A stretch of 64,000 bases of DNA. Origin: Marasmitruncus massiliensis (lineage in GTDB: Bacteria; Bacillota; Clostridia; Oscillospirales; Ruminococcaceae). The position numbers were made by a program, and so were the translations under genes. Under the pieces are notes generated by a model. The model made no database searches. It was not told where the DNA came from and saw only the letters and a program-made list of their open reading frames with translations. The stretch lies in assembly GCF_900186535.1 (NCBI RefSeq), contig NZ_FYDE01000005.1, positions 1,898,895-1,962,894 on the forward strand. The letters run 5' to 3'. Below, one piece after another: positions 49,130 through 58,247 of the stretch (positions within the stretch are counted from its first letter, which is position 1; each line of letters starts with the position of its first letter).

Positions 49130-49717
49130 CTATCTATGGTGTTGTTCTAATTTTTCGGCCAGTATTCTGAGCGCCTTGCCTCGATGGCTGCACGCATCTT
49201 TTTCTGAATCGGACAGCTCGGCAAAAGTTTTGCCGTTTATCATAAACAAGGGGTCATATCCAAACCCGCCGTTCCCGCACGGTTTAAAGCCGATCAAACC
49301 CTCGCAGACTCCTTTGGCGTCAATTTGCGAGCCGCCTTCGTCGATAAAGCAAATGTGCGAAACGAATCGCGCAGTACGCTCTTTTTCCGGAACATCCCTG
49401 AGTTCCTCAAGCAGGTGCTGCATTTTCACAGAATAAGACGTATCTTCACCGCAATAGCGTGCGGAATAAACGCCGGGGGCACCTTCGAGTGCATCAATAC
49501 ACAAGCCTGAATCATCTGCCACAGCAGCCCGGCCGGTCAGCCGGTGTACGGCATCTGCCTTGAGAAACGCATTTTCAGCAAAGCTGGTTCCGTTTTCTTC
49601 CACAGATAGTTCCGGCAGGACGTCTTTCTGAGCCGTGACCTCAATTCCAAACGGGGCGAAGATTCGGGCAAACTCCCTGAGTTTACCGGCGTTGCCGGTT
49701 GCTGCGATCACATTCAT
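49130..49717 (-). CDS. rdgB: XTP/dITP pyrophosphatase
   Basis: A 195-residue house-cleaning enzyme that removes non-canonical purine nucleotides. Seen: ATGNAGKLREF (residues 6-16), AVADDSGLCIDALEGAPGVYSARY in outline near 66-88, and GNGGFGYDPLF near 147. Overlaps ftsY by 4 bp. Confidence 0.96.
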   Translation of the reverse strand: MNVIAATGNAGKLREFARIFAPFGIEVTAQKDVLPELSVEENGTSFAENAFLKADAVHRLTGRAAVADDSGLCIDALEGAPGVYSARYCGEDTSYSVKMQHLLEELRDVPEKERTARFVSHICFIDEGGSQIDAKGVCEGLIGFKPCGNGGFGYDPLFMINGKTFAELSDSEKDACSHRGKALRILAEKLEQHHR

Positions 49718-50652
49718 GAGCGGTTCTCCTCCGGTTCATCCTGCTCTCCGGTAAACAGCGCATCCACAAAGTCCTGCGCGTTAAACGGGCGCAGGTCGTC
49801 AAGCTGTTCGCCCACGCCGATATACTTAATCGGCACCTGCAGTTCAGATTTGATCCCAATGACTACCCCGCCGCGGGCGGTACCGTCCAGCTTGGTCAAA
49901 ATGATTCCCGTAATACCGGCCGCTTCCTGAAACTGCCGTGCCTGGTTGAGTGCGTTTTGTCCGGTCGTGGCATCCAAAACCAGCAAAACTTCCGTATCGC
50001 AGCCGGGGGCTTCCCGCTGGATGACGCGGGATATTTTGGAAAGCTCGTCCATCAGATTCTTCTTGTTATGGAGCCGTCCGGCAGTATCGCAGATAATAAC
50101 ATCCGAGCCGCGCGCTTTCCCCGCCGTAATTGCATCGAATACCACGGCAGCCGGATCGGAGCCTTCTGACTGCCGGACCATTTCCACTCCTGAGCGGTCC
50201 GCCCAAATTTGGAGCTGGTCAATCGCCGCAGCGCGAAAGGTATCTGCGGCGCCAAGCAAAACTTTTTTGCCTTCAGCTTTGAGATTTGCCGCCAATTTAC
50301 CGATGGTAGTGGTTTTCCCCACCCCGTTTACTCCAATAACAAGCAGAATGGAAGGCCGGGTACTGATATGCAGCTCTTCATCACCCGAAAGCATAGCTGC
50401 GATGATTTCTTTGATTAGCCCCTTGACCTCGCTCGCATCCGTGATTCCACGCTTTTTTACCTGTGTGCGCAGTTCGTCACAGATACGTCCTGCGGTCACG
50501 GCCCCGACATCGGACATAATCAGCGTTTCTTCCAATTCTTCAAACAGCTCTTCATCAATTTTGGTAAACGAGTTGACAATCTCGTCCATCTTCTTCGCCA
50601 TAGATTCCCGCGTTTTTTTAAGCCCTTCGGCAAGCTTTCCAAAAAAGCCCAT
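49714..50652 (-). CDS. ftsY: Signal recognition particle receptor FtsY
   Basis: A 312-residue SRP GTPase with a short N-terminal region, an NG domain, GVNGVGKTTTIGKLA near residue 108 (P-loop), DTAGRLHNKKNLM near 190 and LTKLDGTARGG near 252. It docks ribosome-SRP complexes at the membrane. Lies 19 bp behind smc. Confidence 0.97.
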   Translation of the reverse strand: MGFFGKLAEGLKKTRESMAKKMDEIVNSFTKIDEELFEELEETLIMSDVGAVTAGRICDELRTQVKKRGITDASEVKGLIKEIIAAMLSGDEELHISTRPSILLVIGVNGVGKTTTIGKLAANLKAEGKKVLLGAADTFRAAAIDQLQIWADRSGVEMVRQSEGSDPAAVVFDAITAGKARGSDVIICDTAGRLHNKKNLMDELSKISRVIQREAPGCDTEVLLVLDATTGQNALNQARQFQEAAGITGIILTKLDGTARGGVVIGIKSELQVPIKYIGVGEQLDDLRPFNAQDFVDALFTGEQDEPEENRS

Positions 50653-50671
50653 TTAGACCCTCCCGTATCAT

Positions 50672-53600
50672 TTATTTCAGCCCAAGTTTGCTCTCAATCT
50701 CGCTGACATTCAGCTCCAGCAGCTTGGACACGCCTTCCTCCTGCATCGTAACGCCATAGAGGACATCCGCTTCTTCCATAGTTCCGCGCCTGTGCGTGAT
50801 CGCGATAAACTGCGTTTTGTCGCACATCGTACGGAGATACTGCGCGTATTTGGTAACGTTGACATCATCAAGCGCGGCTTCAATCTCGTCCAGCAGGCAA
50901 AATGGGGATGGACGTACCTTTAAGATTGCGAAATAAATCGCGATTGCAACGAATGCCTGCTCGCCGCCTGAAAGCGCGGCTAAATTTTTGATCAGTTTGC
51001 CCGGCGGCTGCACATAAATTTCAATGCCGGACTCCAGAATGTTAAGCGGGTCCGTAAGTGTCAGTTCCGCCTTTCCCCCGTCAAACAGTTCAGTAAAGAT
51101 CCTGGAGAAATGAACGGATATTTTCTGAAAGTTGTCCGCAAAAATCTTCTGCATGTCCCCCGTCAGTTCCAGAATCATCCGATTGAGTTCCGCACGGGAA
51201 TTTTCAACATCCTCAATCTGCGTTTTCAGAAACTGATAGCGTGCGGAAACCTCTTTATATTCTTCAACGGCACTGACATTTACGTTACCAAGAGCTTTAA
51301 TCTTAGACTTTAACTCGCCGAGACGTCTTTGCGCCGCGGTTTCATCCTCTATCGGCTGCACAAACTCTGCGGCCTGGGAACGGCTTATTTCATACTCATC
51401 CCACAGGCGGGCGATAATGGAATCATACTCTGCCTGAATGGTTCCTCTTTTTTCTTCCAGACGGCTCAGCTCTTTCGCCACAGTTTCACGCCGCGCGGTA
51501 ATCTCTTTCTCTCCAGACCGTAATGCGGTGCTTTTTGCCTCACATTCATTGCGCCGCTCCGTCAAAGCCTTGATTTCCATATTCAAAGCCTCAATCTGCG
51601 CGGTGTACTCCTTCTGCTGGTCTTCCGCCTGTTCAATTTTGAAAGCGATCTGAGCGATTTGCTCTGTGAACTCGCCGATCTGCCGTTCCAGCGAAGCAAT
51701 ATGTTCTTTCTGGTTGTTTTTCTGGGTCATCAGCTGCTCGTTCATCTGACGGAGCGCGCTGATTTCCTGCTCAAGCGTAACAGTCTGAATCTTGTGGGCG
51801 GACATCTCTGTCTGAAGATCGTTCATCTGCCGCATGGATGCTTCCCGATTTTCATTGAGGACAGAAAGCTCCGATTCCACCTGCTGAAGCTGCCGGTTCA
51901 AGTCTTCGATCAATCCGGCATTTGATACATCTTTTTCTTTCAATTCTTCCAGCCGGGCGGTTAACCGGTCATATTCCAAGGCCGACTGCTCCCGGACATG
52001 AACCGCTTCTTCATAGGCATTGCACAGCTGTTTAAGCTCAGCCGTATAACGAATCTTATCCTCCTGGGCAGTGGTCAGTTCTCCGTCAACCCCTAAAATC
52101 GTCGCCTGCACAGACGAAAGTTCTTCCTGAGCCGTTTTGATATCGGCGTCCAGCAACATAATTTGTTTTTCGTAGTCTTTGACCTTAGAATTCAGTTCCC
52201 CAATCTCTTTTCCGCGTCCCAGAATGCCCGCGCTCTTGGTCGCAAAGCCGCCGGTCATCGAACCGCCTGCGTTCACCACCTGACCGTCCAGCGTTACCAC
52301 ACGGAACCGGTAGTTCGCTTTTTTTGCCAGTAAAACCGCGCAGTCCAGATCCTGCACTACAACAATTCTGCCCAAAAGCTGGCAGATAATGCCGTCAAAC
52401 CGTTTCTCATACTGCACCAAATCGGAAGCGATTCCAACAAATCCCTCCGCGTCCGATAGCCAGCTGTCTGTAAGCTTATTCCCCTTTACAGATGAGACCG
52501 GCAAAAAGGTGGCACGTCCGGAGCGGGCGTTTTTCAGCATGCCAATGGCCCGCTTTGCAACTGTTTCATCCTTCACGGCGATATTCTGCAATGCAGGTCC
52601 GAGTGCAATCTCAATTGCAAGAGCATTCTGGTCCTCCACCGATATCAAACGGGATACCGGGCCGTAAACATCCTGCAGTGCGCCACGGGCAGCCTGCGCC
52701 ATGATGTATTTTACGCTGTTCTGAAAGCCGTCCATGCTGTTTTCCATGTCTGTCAGCAGTTTGGCTTTCTGCATGCATTCTTTCATCCGGTCTTCGAGGT
52801 CGCGCTTTTTGTTTGCCAGTGCTTCTGCCTTTGCATTGCGGCTTTCCAACTTCAGCTGAAAGCCTTTTTTGGTATTCTGAAGCGACTGGATGCTGTTTTC
52901 AATTTCTTCGAGCAGACCTTTGCAATCACTCTTTTCCTTGGCAAGCCTGCCGATATTTTCGTCCTTGACGGCGGCGCTTTCCTTTAGAGTTTGCAGGTTT
53001 GCGATCGATTCCTCTATTAAGGAACCGCTCGACGCGGAAGAAAGCTTGATTTCATTGATATTTTGCGAAAGAGCAAACCGTCTTTCCTTGAGTGCATCCG
53101 TCTGGGCGCGGCTGTCCTCCTGCTGAGCTTCCAGTTCTTCCTGCGTTTTTTGGGCCTGCTCCTGCTGAATATTCAATTCCTGCAAAGATGCTTTCTTCTG
53201 AGAAATTTCCTCGTCATATGTATGGATTTTTTGTTCAAGCGCTCCACCGGAAATTCCAGACTCATTCAGCTCCTCATGAACACGGGCGATAGACGCTTCA
53301 TGATGCGCGATATCGTTGCGCATGACTGCAATCTCCGCGACGCGCTGAGCGGCCGTTGTTTCAATCTCCCGGATACTGTTCCGCTTTTCCTCGATCTTTA
53401 CCGAGAGATTCTGCATATCCGCATAGAGCGCGTTAATTTGAGTTTCGATTCCGTCAAGTTCGGTTTGGATATCTTCGTGCTGGGTTTTACACAGGAGGAT
53501 TTTATCCTCCTGTTCCCGCAAAATTTCCTTGGACTTATCCAGGGTCAGAATCCACAAAGAAATTTCAAGCGTTTTCTTTTCCCCGGCATATTCGAGAAAA

Positions 53601-54241
53601 CGCGCGGCTTTTTCGGACTGGACACGCAGCGGTTCCACACGGCTTTCCAGTTCCGACAAGATGTCGCGAAGCCGCAGCAGATTTTCTTCAGCGGCTTCCA
53701 ATCTGCGTTCCGCTTCGAGCTTGCGGTACCGGTATTTGGATATTCCCGCCGCTTCTTCGAAAATTTCACGCCGCTGTGTGCTTTTTGCGCTGACAATTTC
53801 GGAAATTCTACCCTGCCCAATAATGGAATATCCATCCCGCCCAAGGCCGGTGTCCATAAACAGTTCGTAGACATCTTTCAGCCGGACATTGACATGATTA
53901 ATCTGGTATTCGCTTTCTCCGGACCGGTAAAGCTTTCGTGAGACAGAAACGTCGTTATTGTCATAGGGTAAAGCGCGGTCGGCATTGTCAATGGTAATCT
54001 GCACAAACGCATAGCCCTGAGGCTTGCGCGTTTGGGTTCCGCCGAAAATAACATCCTCCATTTTGCCGCCGCGCAGCGTTTTGGTGGACTGCTCGCCCAG
54101 CACCCATCGTACGGCATCTGCAATATTGCTTTTGCCGCTCCCGTTTGGCCCTACAACGGCCGTAATCCCGTCTAGAAAAGTCAGCCGTGTCCGGTCCGGA
54201 AACGATTTGAAGCCCTGTATTTCCAAACTGCGAAGCCGCAA
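50672..54241 (-). CDS. smc: Chromosome segregation ATPase SMC
   Basis: A 1189-residue SMC protein: Walker A GPNGSGKSNIADAVRW (residues 32-47), first coiled coil (about 170-495), hinge (about 510-680, with GPVSRLI and the paired GGSMTGG near 660), second coiled coil (about 685-1010), and C-terminal signature LSGGEQAFVAIAIYF with Walker B FCLLDEIEAALDD. It is the condensin core for chromosome compaction. Confidence 0.97.
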   Translation of the reverse strand: MRLRSLEIQGFKSFPDRTRLTFLDGITAVVGPNGSGKSNIADAVRWVLGEQSTKTLRGGKMEDVIFGGTQTRKPQGYAFVQITIDNADRALPYDNNDVSVSRKLYRSGESEYQINHVNVRLKDVYELFMDTGLGRDGYSIIGQGRISEIVSAKSTQRREIFEEAAGISKYRYRKLEAERRLEAAEENLLRLRDILSELESRVEPLRVQSEKAARFLEYAGEKKTLEISLWILTLDKSKEILREQEDKILLCKTQHEDIQTELDGIETQINALYADMQNLSVKIEEKRNSIREIETTAAQRVAEIAVMRNDIAHHEASIARVHEELNESGISGGALEQKIHTYDEEISQKKASLQELNIQQEQAQKTQEELEAQQEDSRAQTDALKERRFALSQNINEIKLSSASSGSLIEESIANLQTLKESAAVKDENIGRLAKEKSDCKGLLEEIENSIQSLQNTKKGFQLKLESRNAKAEALANKKRDLEDRMKECMQKAKLLTDMENSMDGFQNSVKYIMAQAARGALQDVYGPVSRLISVEDQNALAIEIALGPALQNIAVKDETVAKRAIGMLKNARSGRATFLPVSSVKGNKLTDSWLSDAEGFVGIASDLVQYEKRFDGIICQLLGRIVVVQDLDCAVLLAKKANYRFRVVTLDGQVVNAGGSMTGGFATKSAGILGRGKEIGELNSKVKDYEKQIMLLDADIKTAQEELSSVQATILGVDGELTTAQEDKIRYTAELKQLCNAYEEAVHVREQSALEYDRLTARLEELKEKDVSNAGLIEDLNRQLQQVESELSVLNENREASMRQMNDLQTEMSAHKIQTVTLEQEISALRQMNEQLMTQKNNQKEHIASLERQIGEFTEQIAQIAFKIEQAEDQQKEYTAQIEALNMEIKALTERRNECEAKSTALRSGEKEITARRETVAKELSRLEEKRGTIQAEYDSIIARLWDEYEISRSQAAEFVQPIEDETAAQRRLGELKSKIKALGNVNVSAVEEYKEVSARYQFLKTQIEDVENSRAELNRMILELTGDMQKIFADNFQKISVHFSRIFTELFDGGKAELTLTDPLNILESGIEIYVQPPGKLIKNLAALSGGEQAFVAIAIYFAILKVRPSPFCLLDEIEAALDDVNVTKYAQYLRTMCDKTQFIAITHRRGTMEEADVLYGVTMQEEGVSKLLELNVSEIESKLGLK

Positions 54242-54243
54242 AT

Positions 54244-55239
54244 TTACACTTCCTCTACCATGATGTCCAGTCCCACCAAGCCGGGTTCCTGTCTGATACT
54301 CACATTATAGCCTAATTGCCGCAGTTTCTCAATGGTTCCCGCTCCATGTCCGGTAATTTTGGAGACCGACCGCGGGGAGATTCTGACGAGATAATTTCCC
54401 TGTTTCTTCATACTTTTCAGGATGCGGTTATAAAGCAGTCTGCCTTCGCAAAGCTCCCGGTAAGCCGGATGATAGGGCCCCGCCAGCACGTTCTCCCTCA
54501 GCGATTCCTGCGCATGCAGCCCCATGCGGATGACAGGAATCGCGCAATCATGCTCAAACAGCTCGAGAAGCCGCGCACCAAGAGCTACGGCTTCCTCCAG
54601 TGTCTGCGGGCAGTAACTTCCCGCACGCCAAAGTTCCGCAAGCGCTGTTCCCTCCACCACAAGCGTAGGGTAAATGCGCACTGTGTCAGGCTTTAAGGCT
54701 GCCAGTTGCAAAGCTGTATCCCAATCCTTTTCTTCATCAGAGCCGTAAAGTCCCGTCATCATCTGGAGGCCCAATTCAAAGCCGCTGTCCAAAATCCGCA
54801 AAGACGCCTCTTTCACTTGCGCTGCCGTATGTCCGCGGGAATTCATCTCCAGCACCTGGTCGGACATACTTTGCGCGCCAAGCTCTATCGCAGTGACGTG
54901 GTGAGTCTTCAAAACAGAAAGAATTTCACGGTCAATCGCATCGGGGCGGGTGGAAATCCGAATGCCCCTGAATACGCCGCCATGTATAAACGGCCCGGCG
55001 GCGCGCAAAAGCTCCAGCATATACGCCGGGTCGATGGCAGTAAAGCTGCCGCCGAAAAATGCAATTTCAGCGTTCCCGCAGCGTCCGTCAAGCTGTTTCT
55101 CGGCTGTAAGGCATAATTCCTTTACAGCTTTACGATCCGGGAGAACCTGTGCGCCGGAGATACTTCGCTGGTTACAGAATCTGCACTGGTGCGGGCAACC
55201 GACATGCGGGACAAAGATCGAAAGATTTGCGTGTTTCAT
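54244..55239 (-). CDS. Elp3-like radical SAM protein
   Basis: A 331-residue radical SAM protein with the cluster motif CPHQCRFCNQ near residue 15, AFFGGSFTAID near 60, IRISTRPDAID near 95 and ELGAQSMSDQVL near 118, as in the Elp3-type family, but without the acetyltransferase half. Firmicute genomes often have such a gene between rnc and smc; function is not established. Overlaps rnc by 4 bp. Confidence 0.85.
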   Translation of the reverse strand: MKHANLSIFVPHVGCPHQCRFCNQRSISGAQVLPDRKAVKELCLTAEKQLDGRCGNAEIAFFGGSFTAIDPAYMLELLRAAGPFIHGGVFRGIRISTRPDAIDREILSVLKTHHVTAIELGAQSMSDQVLEMNSRGHTAAQVKEASLRILDSGFELGLQMMTGLYGSDEEKDWDTALQLAALKPDTVRIYPTLVVEGTALAELWRAGSYCPQTLEEAVALGARLLELFEHDCAIPVIRMGLHAQESLRENVLAGPYHPAYRELCEGRLLYNRILKSMKKQGNYLVRISPRSVSKITGHGAGTIEKLRQLGYNVSIRQEPGLVGLDIMVEEV

Positions 55240-55925
55240 TGTCCCATCAGTTTCAGGGCTTCTTTGGCAGCAGCCTGCTCGGCACTTTTTTTGCTTGCTC
55301 CTCTGCCGCGGCCGATGACATTGCTGTTCAGATGCACTTCGACTACAAATTTTTTATTGTGGTCCGGGCCGGATTCCTCCACCAAAACATAAGAGAGTTT
55401 TTCCTCCGGATTTTTCTGCGTGATCTCCTGAAGCATCGTTTTGTAATCGTTGAAGGCAAACGTATTTTTGTTCTCCAAAACATCCACTACAAATCCAAGC
55501 ACAAATTTTCTGGCAGGTTCAATTCCCCCGTCCAGATAAATCGCGGCAATTAGGGCCTCAAACGCGTCGGCCAGAATCGATGGGCGGGTCCTTCCCCCCA
55601 TCATTTCCTCGCCGCGGCCGAGTTTGAGGTAATCGCCAAGGTGGATTGCCTCGGCAAATTCCCACAGTGATTTTTCACAGACCATCGCCGCACGCAGCTT
55701 TGTCAGTTCACCTTCCGCAAGATGGAACGTATTGAACAGATAGTCTGATACGATAATCGAAAGGACGGCATCGCCCAGAAATTCCTGCCGCTCATTGCAG
55801 GAAAGGTTCTTTTTTACCTCATTGGCGTAAGACGAATGGGTGAGCGCAATGTCAAGATATTTCGGATTGTGAAAGGTGTAGCCGATCTGTTTTTCGAGCA
55901 TACTAATCTCCTTTAAGCTTTCCAT
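55236..55925 (-). CDS. rnc: Ribonuclease III
   Basis: A 229-residue double-strand-specific RNase. Seen: the signature ERQEFLGDAVLSIIVSDY (about 45-62; catalytic Glu/Asp), a second catalytic DAFEALIAAIYLD region near 118 and a C-terminal dsRNA-binding domain (about 157-227, GRGRGASKKSAEQAAAKEA). It processes rRNA precursors. Confidence 0.97.
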   Translation of the reverse strand: MESLKEISMLEKQIGYTFHNPKYLDIALTHSSYANEVKKNLSCNERQEFLGDAVLSIIVSDYLFNTFHLAEGELTKLRAAMVCEKSLWEFAEAIHLGDYLKLGRGEEMMGGRTRPSILADAFEALIAAIYLDGGIEPARKFVLGFVVDVLENKNTFAFNDYKTMLQEITQKNPEEKLSYVLVEESGPDHNKKFVVEVHLNSNVIGRGRGASKKSAEQAAAKEALKLMGQ

Positions 55926-55926
55926 T

Positions 55927-56931
55927 TCAGCCCTCCTTTGTCTTTAACATTGCCAGCGAGTTTTCAATCTGTCTGATCACGCCGCGCTCCGTATATTCTT
56001 TCGCCTGACGGATCGCGTTTTTAAACGCCCGGGCATCCGAACTGCCGTGTGCCTTGATGACCGGTTTTGTAATTCCCATCAGGGGAGCCCCACCATATTC
56101 CTTGTAATCCATCTTTTGTCTAAATCCGTTCACGCCGTCTTTTACACAAAGATACCCAATCTTGGACTTGGTGCCCTCCATAAAAATTCCCTTTAATTCA
56201 CCGGCAAACCATTTACCGAGTCCCTCGGTCAGTTTGAGGATGACATTTCCGGTGAACCCATCACATACCGCCACATCGCAGCAGCCGAAGGGCAGATAGC
56301 GGGGTTCCACATTGCCGATAAAATTGACCGGAGCATGTGACAAAAGAACATTTGCTTCTTTCTGCAGTTCCAGGCCTTTGGAATCTTCGGCGCCTATGTT
56401 GACCGTTCCGACGCGCGGATGCCCGACGCCAAGAATATTTTCCATATAAAGGCTTCCCATCAGCCCGAACTGAGCAAGCATTTCGGGGCGGCATTCCTTG
56501 TTGGCGCCGATATCGACAAGCATATAGCACCCGTCCTGACAGGGAACAGCTGTCGCGAGCGCCGCGCGCTTAATGCCCTTAATGCGCTTGACATAAAGGG
56601 ACGCGCCGACTACTACTGCGCCGGTGGATCCCGCGCTTACAAAGGCGTCGCCTTCGCCGTTAGCAAGCATCCGCAAGCCGACCGCCATTGTGCAGTCGTC
56701 ATAAGATTTCACCACTTCGGTAGAATCGACTTCCACAGGAATCACCCGTTCCACATTGGTGATATCAATATGATTAAGGGAAATATGTTCCGACCGGCTG
56801 ACCTCGTGGATGACTTTTTCGTTCCCGCATGCCAGAATATCCACCCCATACTCAGAAACAGCCAGAGCACATCCTTTCAGAATTTCCACCGGTGCCTTGT
56901 CGCCGCCGAAGACATCTACAATAATCCTCAT
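55927..56931 (-). CDS. plsX: Phosphate acyltransferase PlsX
   Basis: A 334-residue enzyme that makes acyl-phosphate for phospholipid synthesis. Seen: VDVFGGDKAPVEILKG (residues 4-19), SAGSTGAVVVGA near 101, GSLYMENILGVGHPRVGTVNIGAED in outline near 152-176 and VCDGFTGNVILK near 225. One base separates it from rnc; the acpP gene often found between them is absent. Overlaps trmFO by 4 bp. Confidence 0.96.
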   Translation of the reverse strand: MRIIVDVFGGDKAPVEILKGCALAVSEYGVDILACGNEKVIHEVSRSEHISLNHIDITNVERVIPVEVDSTEVVKSYDDCTMAVGLRMLANGEGDAFVSAGSTGAVVVGASLYVKRIKGIKRAALATAVPCQDGCYMLVDIGANKECRPEMLAQFGLMGSLYMENILGVGHPRVGTVNIGAEDSKGLELQKEANVLLSHAPVNFIGNVEPRYLPFGCCDVAVCDGFTGNVILKLTEGLGKWFAGELKGIFMEGTKSKIGYLCVKDGVNGFRQKMDYKEYGGAPLMGITKPVIKAHGSSDARAFKNAIRQAKEYTERGVIRQIENSLAMLKTKEG

Positions 56932-58247
56932 AGTTTCAATTCCCCTTCCTGTTCCAACACTTGTTTTAAATGCGCCAGGCCGCGTTCCGCGACAACAAGG
57001 TAACGCTGCTGCTTGTCCTTAACCCGTGTTTCGCTCGGAGGCAGCAACCCCATATTTGCACCCATAGGCTGAAAATCGGCACATCCGCAATCACTGATAT
57101 AAGCGGTCAGCGCACCGCACATGCAGTCCCGCGGCAGTTCGAGCGCTTCTTTTCCCTGCAACTGCCGGGCAAGCTGCGTTCCCGCGATAATTCCGGACAT
57201 TGCCGACTCCATATATCCCTCAACGCCGGTGATCTGCCCGGCAAAATAGAGTCCGTTATGATCGCGCATGCGGAAGGTTCTGTCCAACAGATGCGGCGAA
57301 TTCAAAAATGTGTTGCGATGCATAACACCGTAGCGCGCGAATTCAGCGGTTTCCAGCCCTGGGATCATAGAGAAGACCCGTTTCTGTTCCCCAAATTTTA
57401 AATTAGTCTGAAAACCCACCAGGTTATATAAGGACCCTTCGGCATTTTCCCTGCGAAGCTGCACGACGGCCCACGGCCGTTTCCCCGTCTTCGGGTCACG
57501 CAGCCCAACAGGCTTCAAAGGGCCGTAGCGCATGGTATCGGCACCCCGCCGTGCCATCATCTCGATCGGCATGCAGCCCTCATAAACATGATTTTCCGGA
57601 CGGTCAAACGCATGCAGTTCGGCAGACTCGGCATGCAGCAAGGCATCGTAGAACCGCTCATATTCTTCACGGGTAAAAGGACAGTTGATATAATCATCCT
57701 CGCCCCGGTCATAACGGGCGGCAAAAAATACTTTTTCCCGGTCGAGGGAATCAAAGGTCACAATCGGGGCAGCCGCATCATAAAAACTGAGCAGGCCACC
57801 GCAGACCCTGCCAATCTCCTCCGCCAAAGCATCCGACGTCAGCGGGCCTGTGGCGACCACGGTTATGCCGTCCTCCGGCAGCCGCTTCATTTCCCCGGTA
57901 ACAAGTTCGATCTTGTCGTGTGCGGAGATTTTTTCTGTCACCATCCGGGAAAATGCTTCCCGGTCAACCGCCAGTGCGCCGCCAGCTGCTACGCTTGTCT
58001 TCAAGGCACAGTCCACGGTCAGCGAACCAAGCATCCTCATTTCTTCTTTCAGCATTCCCGCTGCCGAACCGATGCGTTGTGCTTTCAGTGAGTTAGAGCA
58101 GACCAGTTCTGCAAAATTCGGGCTGCGATGCGCAGGGGAATATTTTTCAGGCTTCATTTCATGCAGCTGTACCTGAATTCCCCGATTCGCCAGCGCCCAA
58201 GCCGCCTCACAGCCCGCCAGACCTGCACCGATTACCCTTATCTTCAT
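56928..58247 (-). CDS. trmFO: Methylenetetrahydrofolate-tRNA-(uracil-5-)-methyltransferase
   Basis: A 439-residue folate/FAD-dependent enzyme that makes m5U54 in tRNA. Seen: the FAD motif RVIGAGLAGCEAAWAL (residues 3-18), LVCSNSLKAQRIGSAAG near 48 and GCMPIEMMARRGADTMRYGPLKP in outline near 225, with catalytic Cys in these blocks, and QPMGANMGLLPP near 400. Follows topA with 4 bp overlap. Confidence 0.96.
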   Translation of the reverse strand: MKIRVIGAGLAGCEAAWALANRGIQVQLHEMKPEKYSPAHRSPNFAELVCSNSLKAQRIGSAAGMLKEEMRMLGSLTVDCALKTSVAAGGALAVDREAFSRMVTEKISAHDKIELVTGEMKRLPEDGITVVATGPLTSDALAEEIGRVCGGLLSFYDAAAPIVTFDSLDREKVFFAARYDRGEDDYINCPFTREEYERFYDALLHAESAELHAFDRPENHVYEGCMPIEMMARRGADTMRYGPLKPVGLRDPKTGKRPWAVVQLRRENAEGSLYNLVGFQTNLKFGEQKRVFSMIPGLETAEFARYGVMHRNTFLNSPHLLDRTFRMRDHNGLYFAGQITGVEGYMESAMSGIIAGTQLARQLQGKEALELPRDCMCGALTAYISDCGCADFQPMGANMGLLPPSETRVKDKQQRYLVVAERGLAHLKQVLEQEGELKL

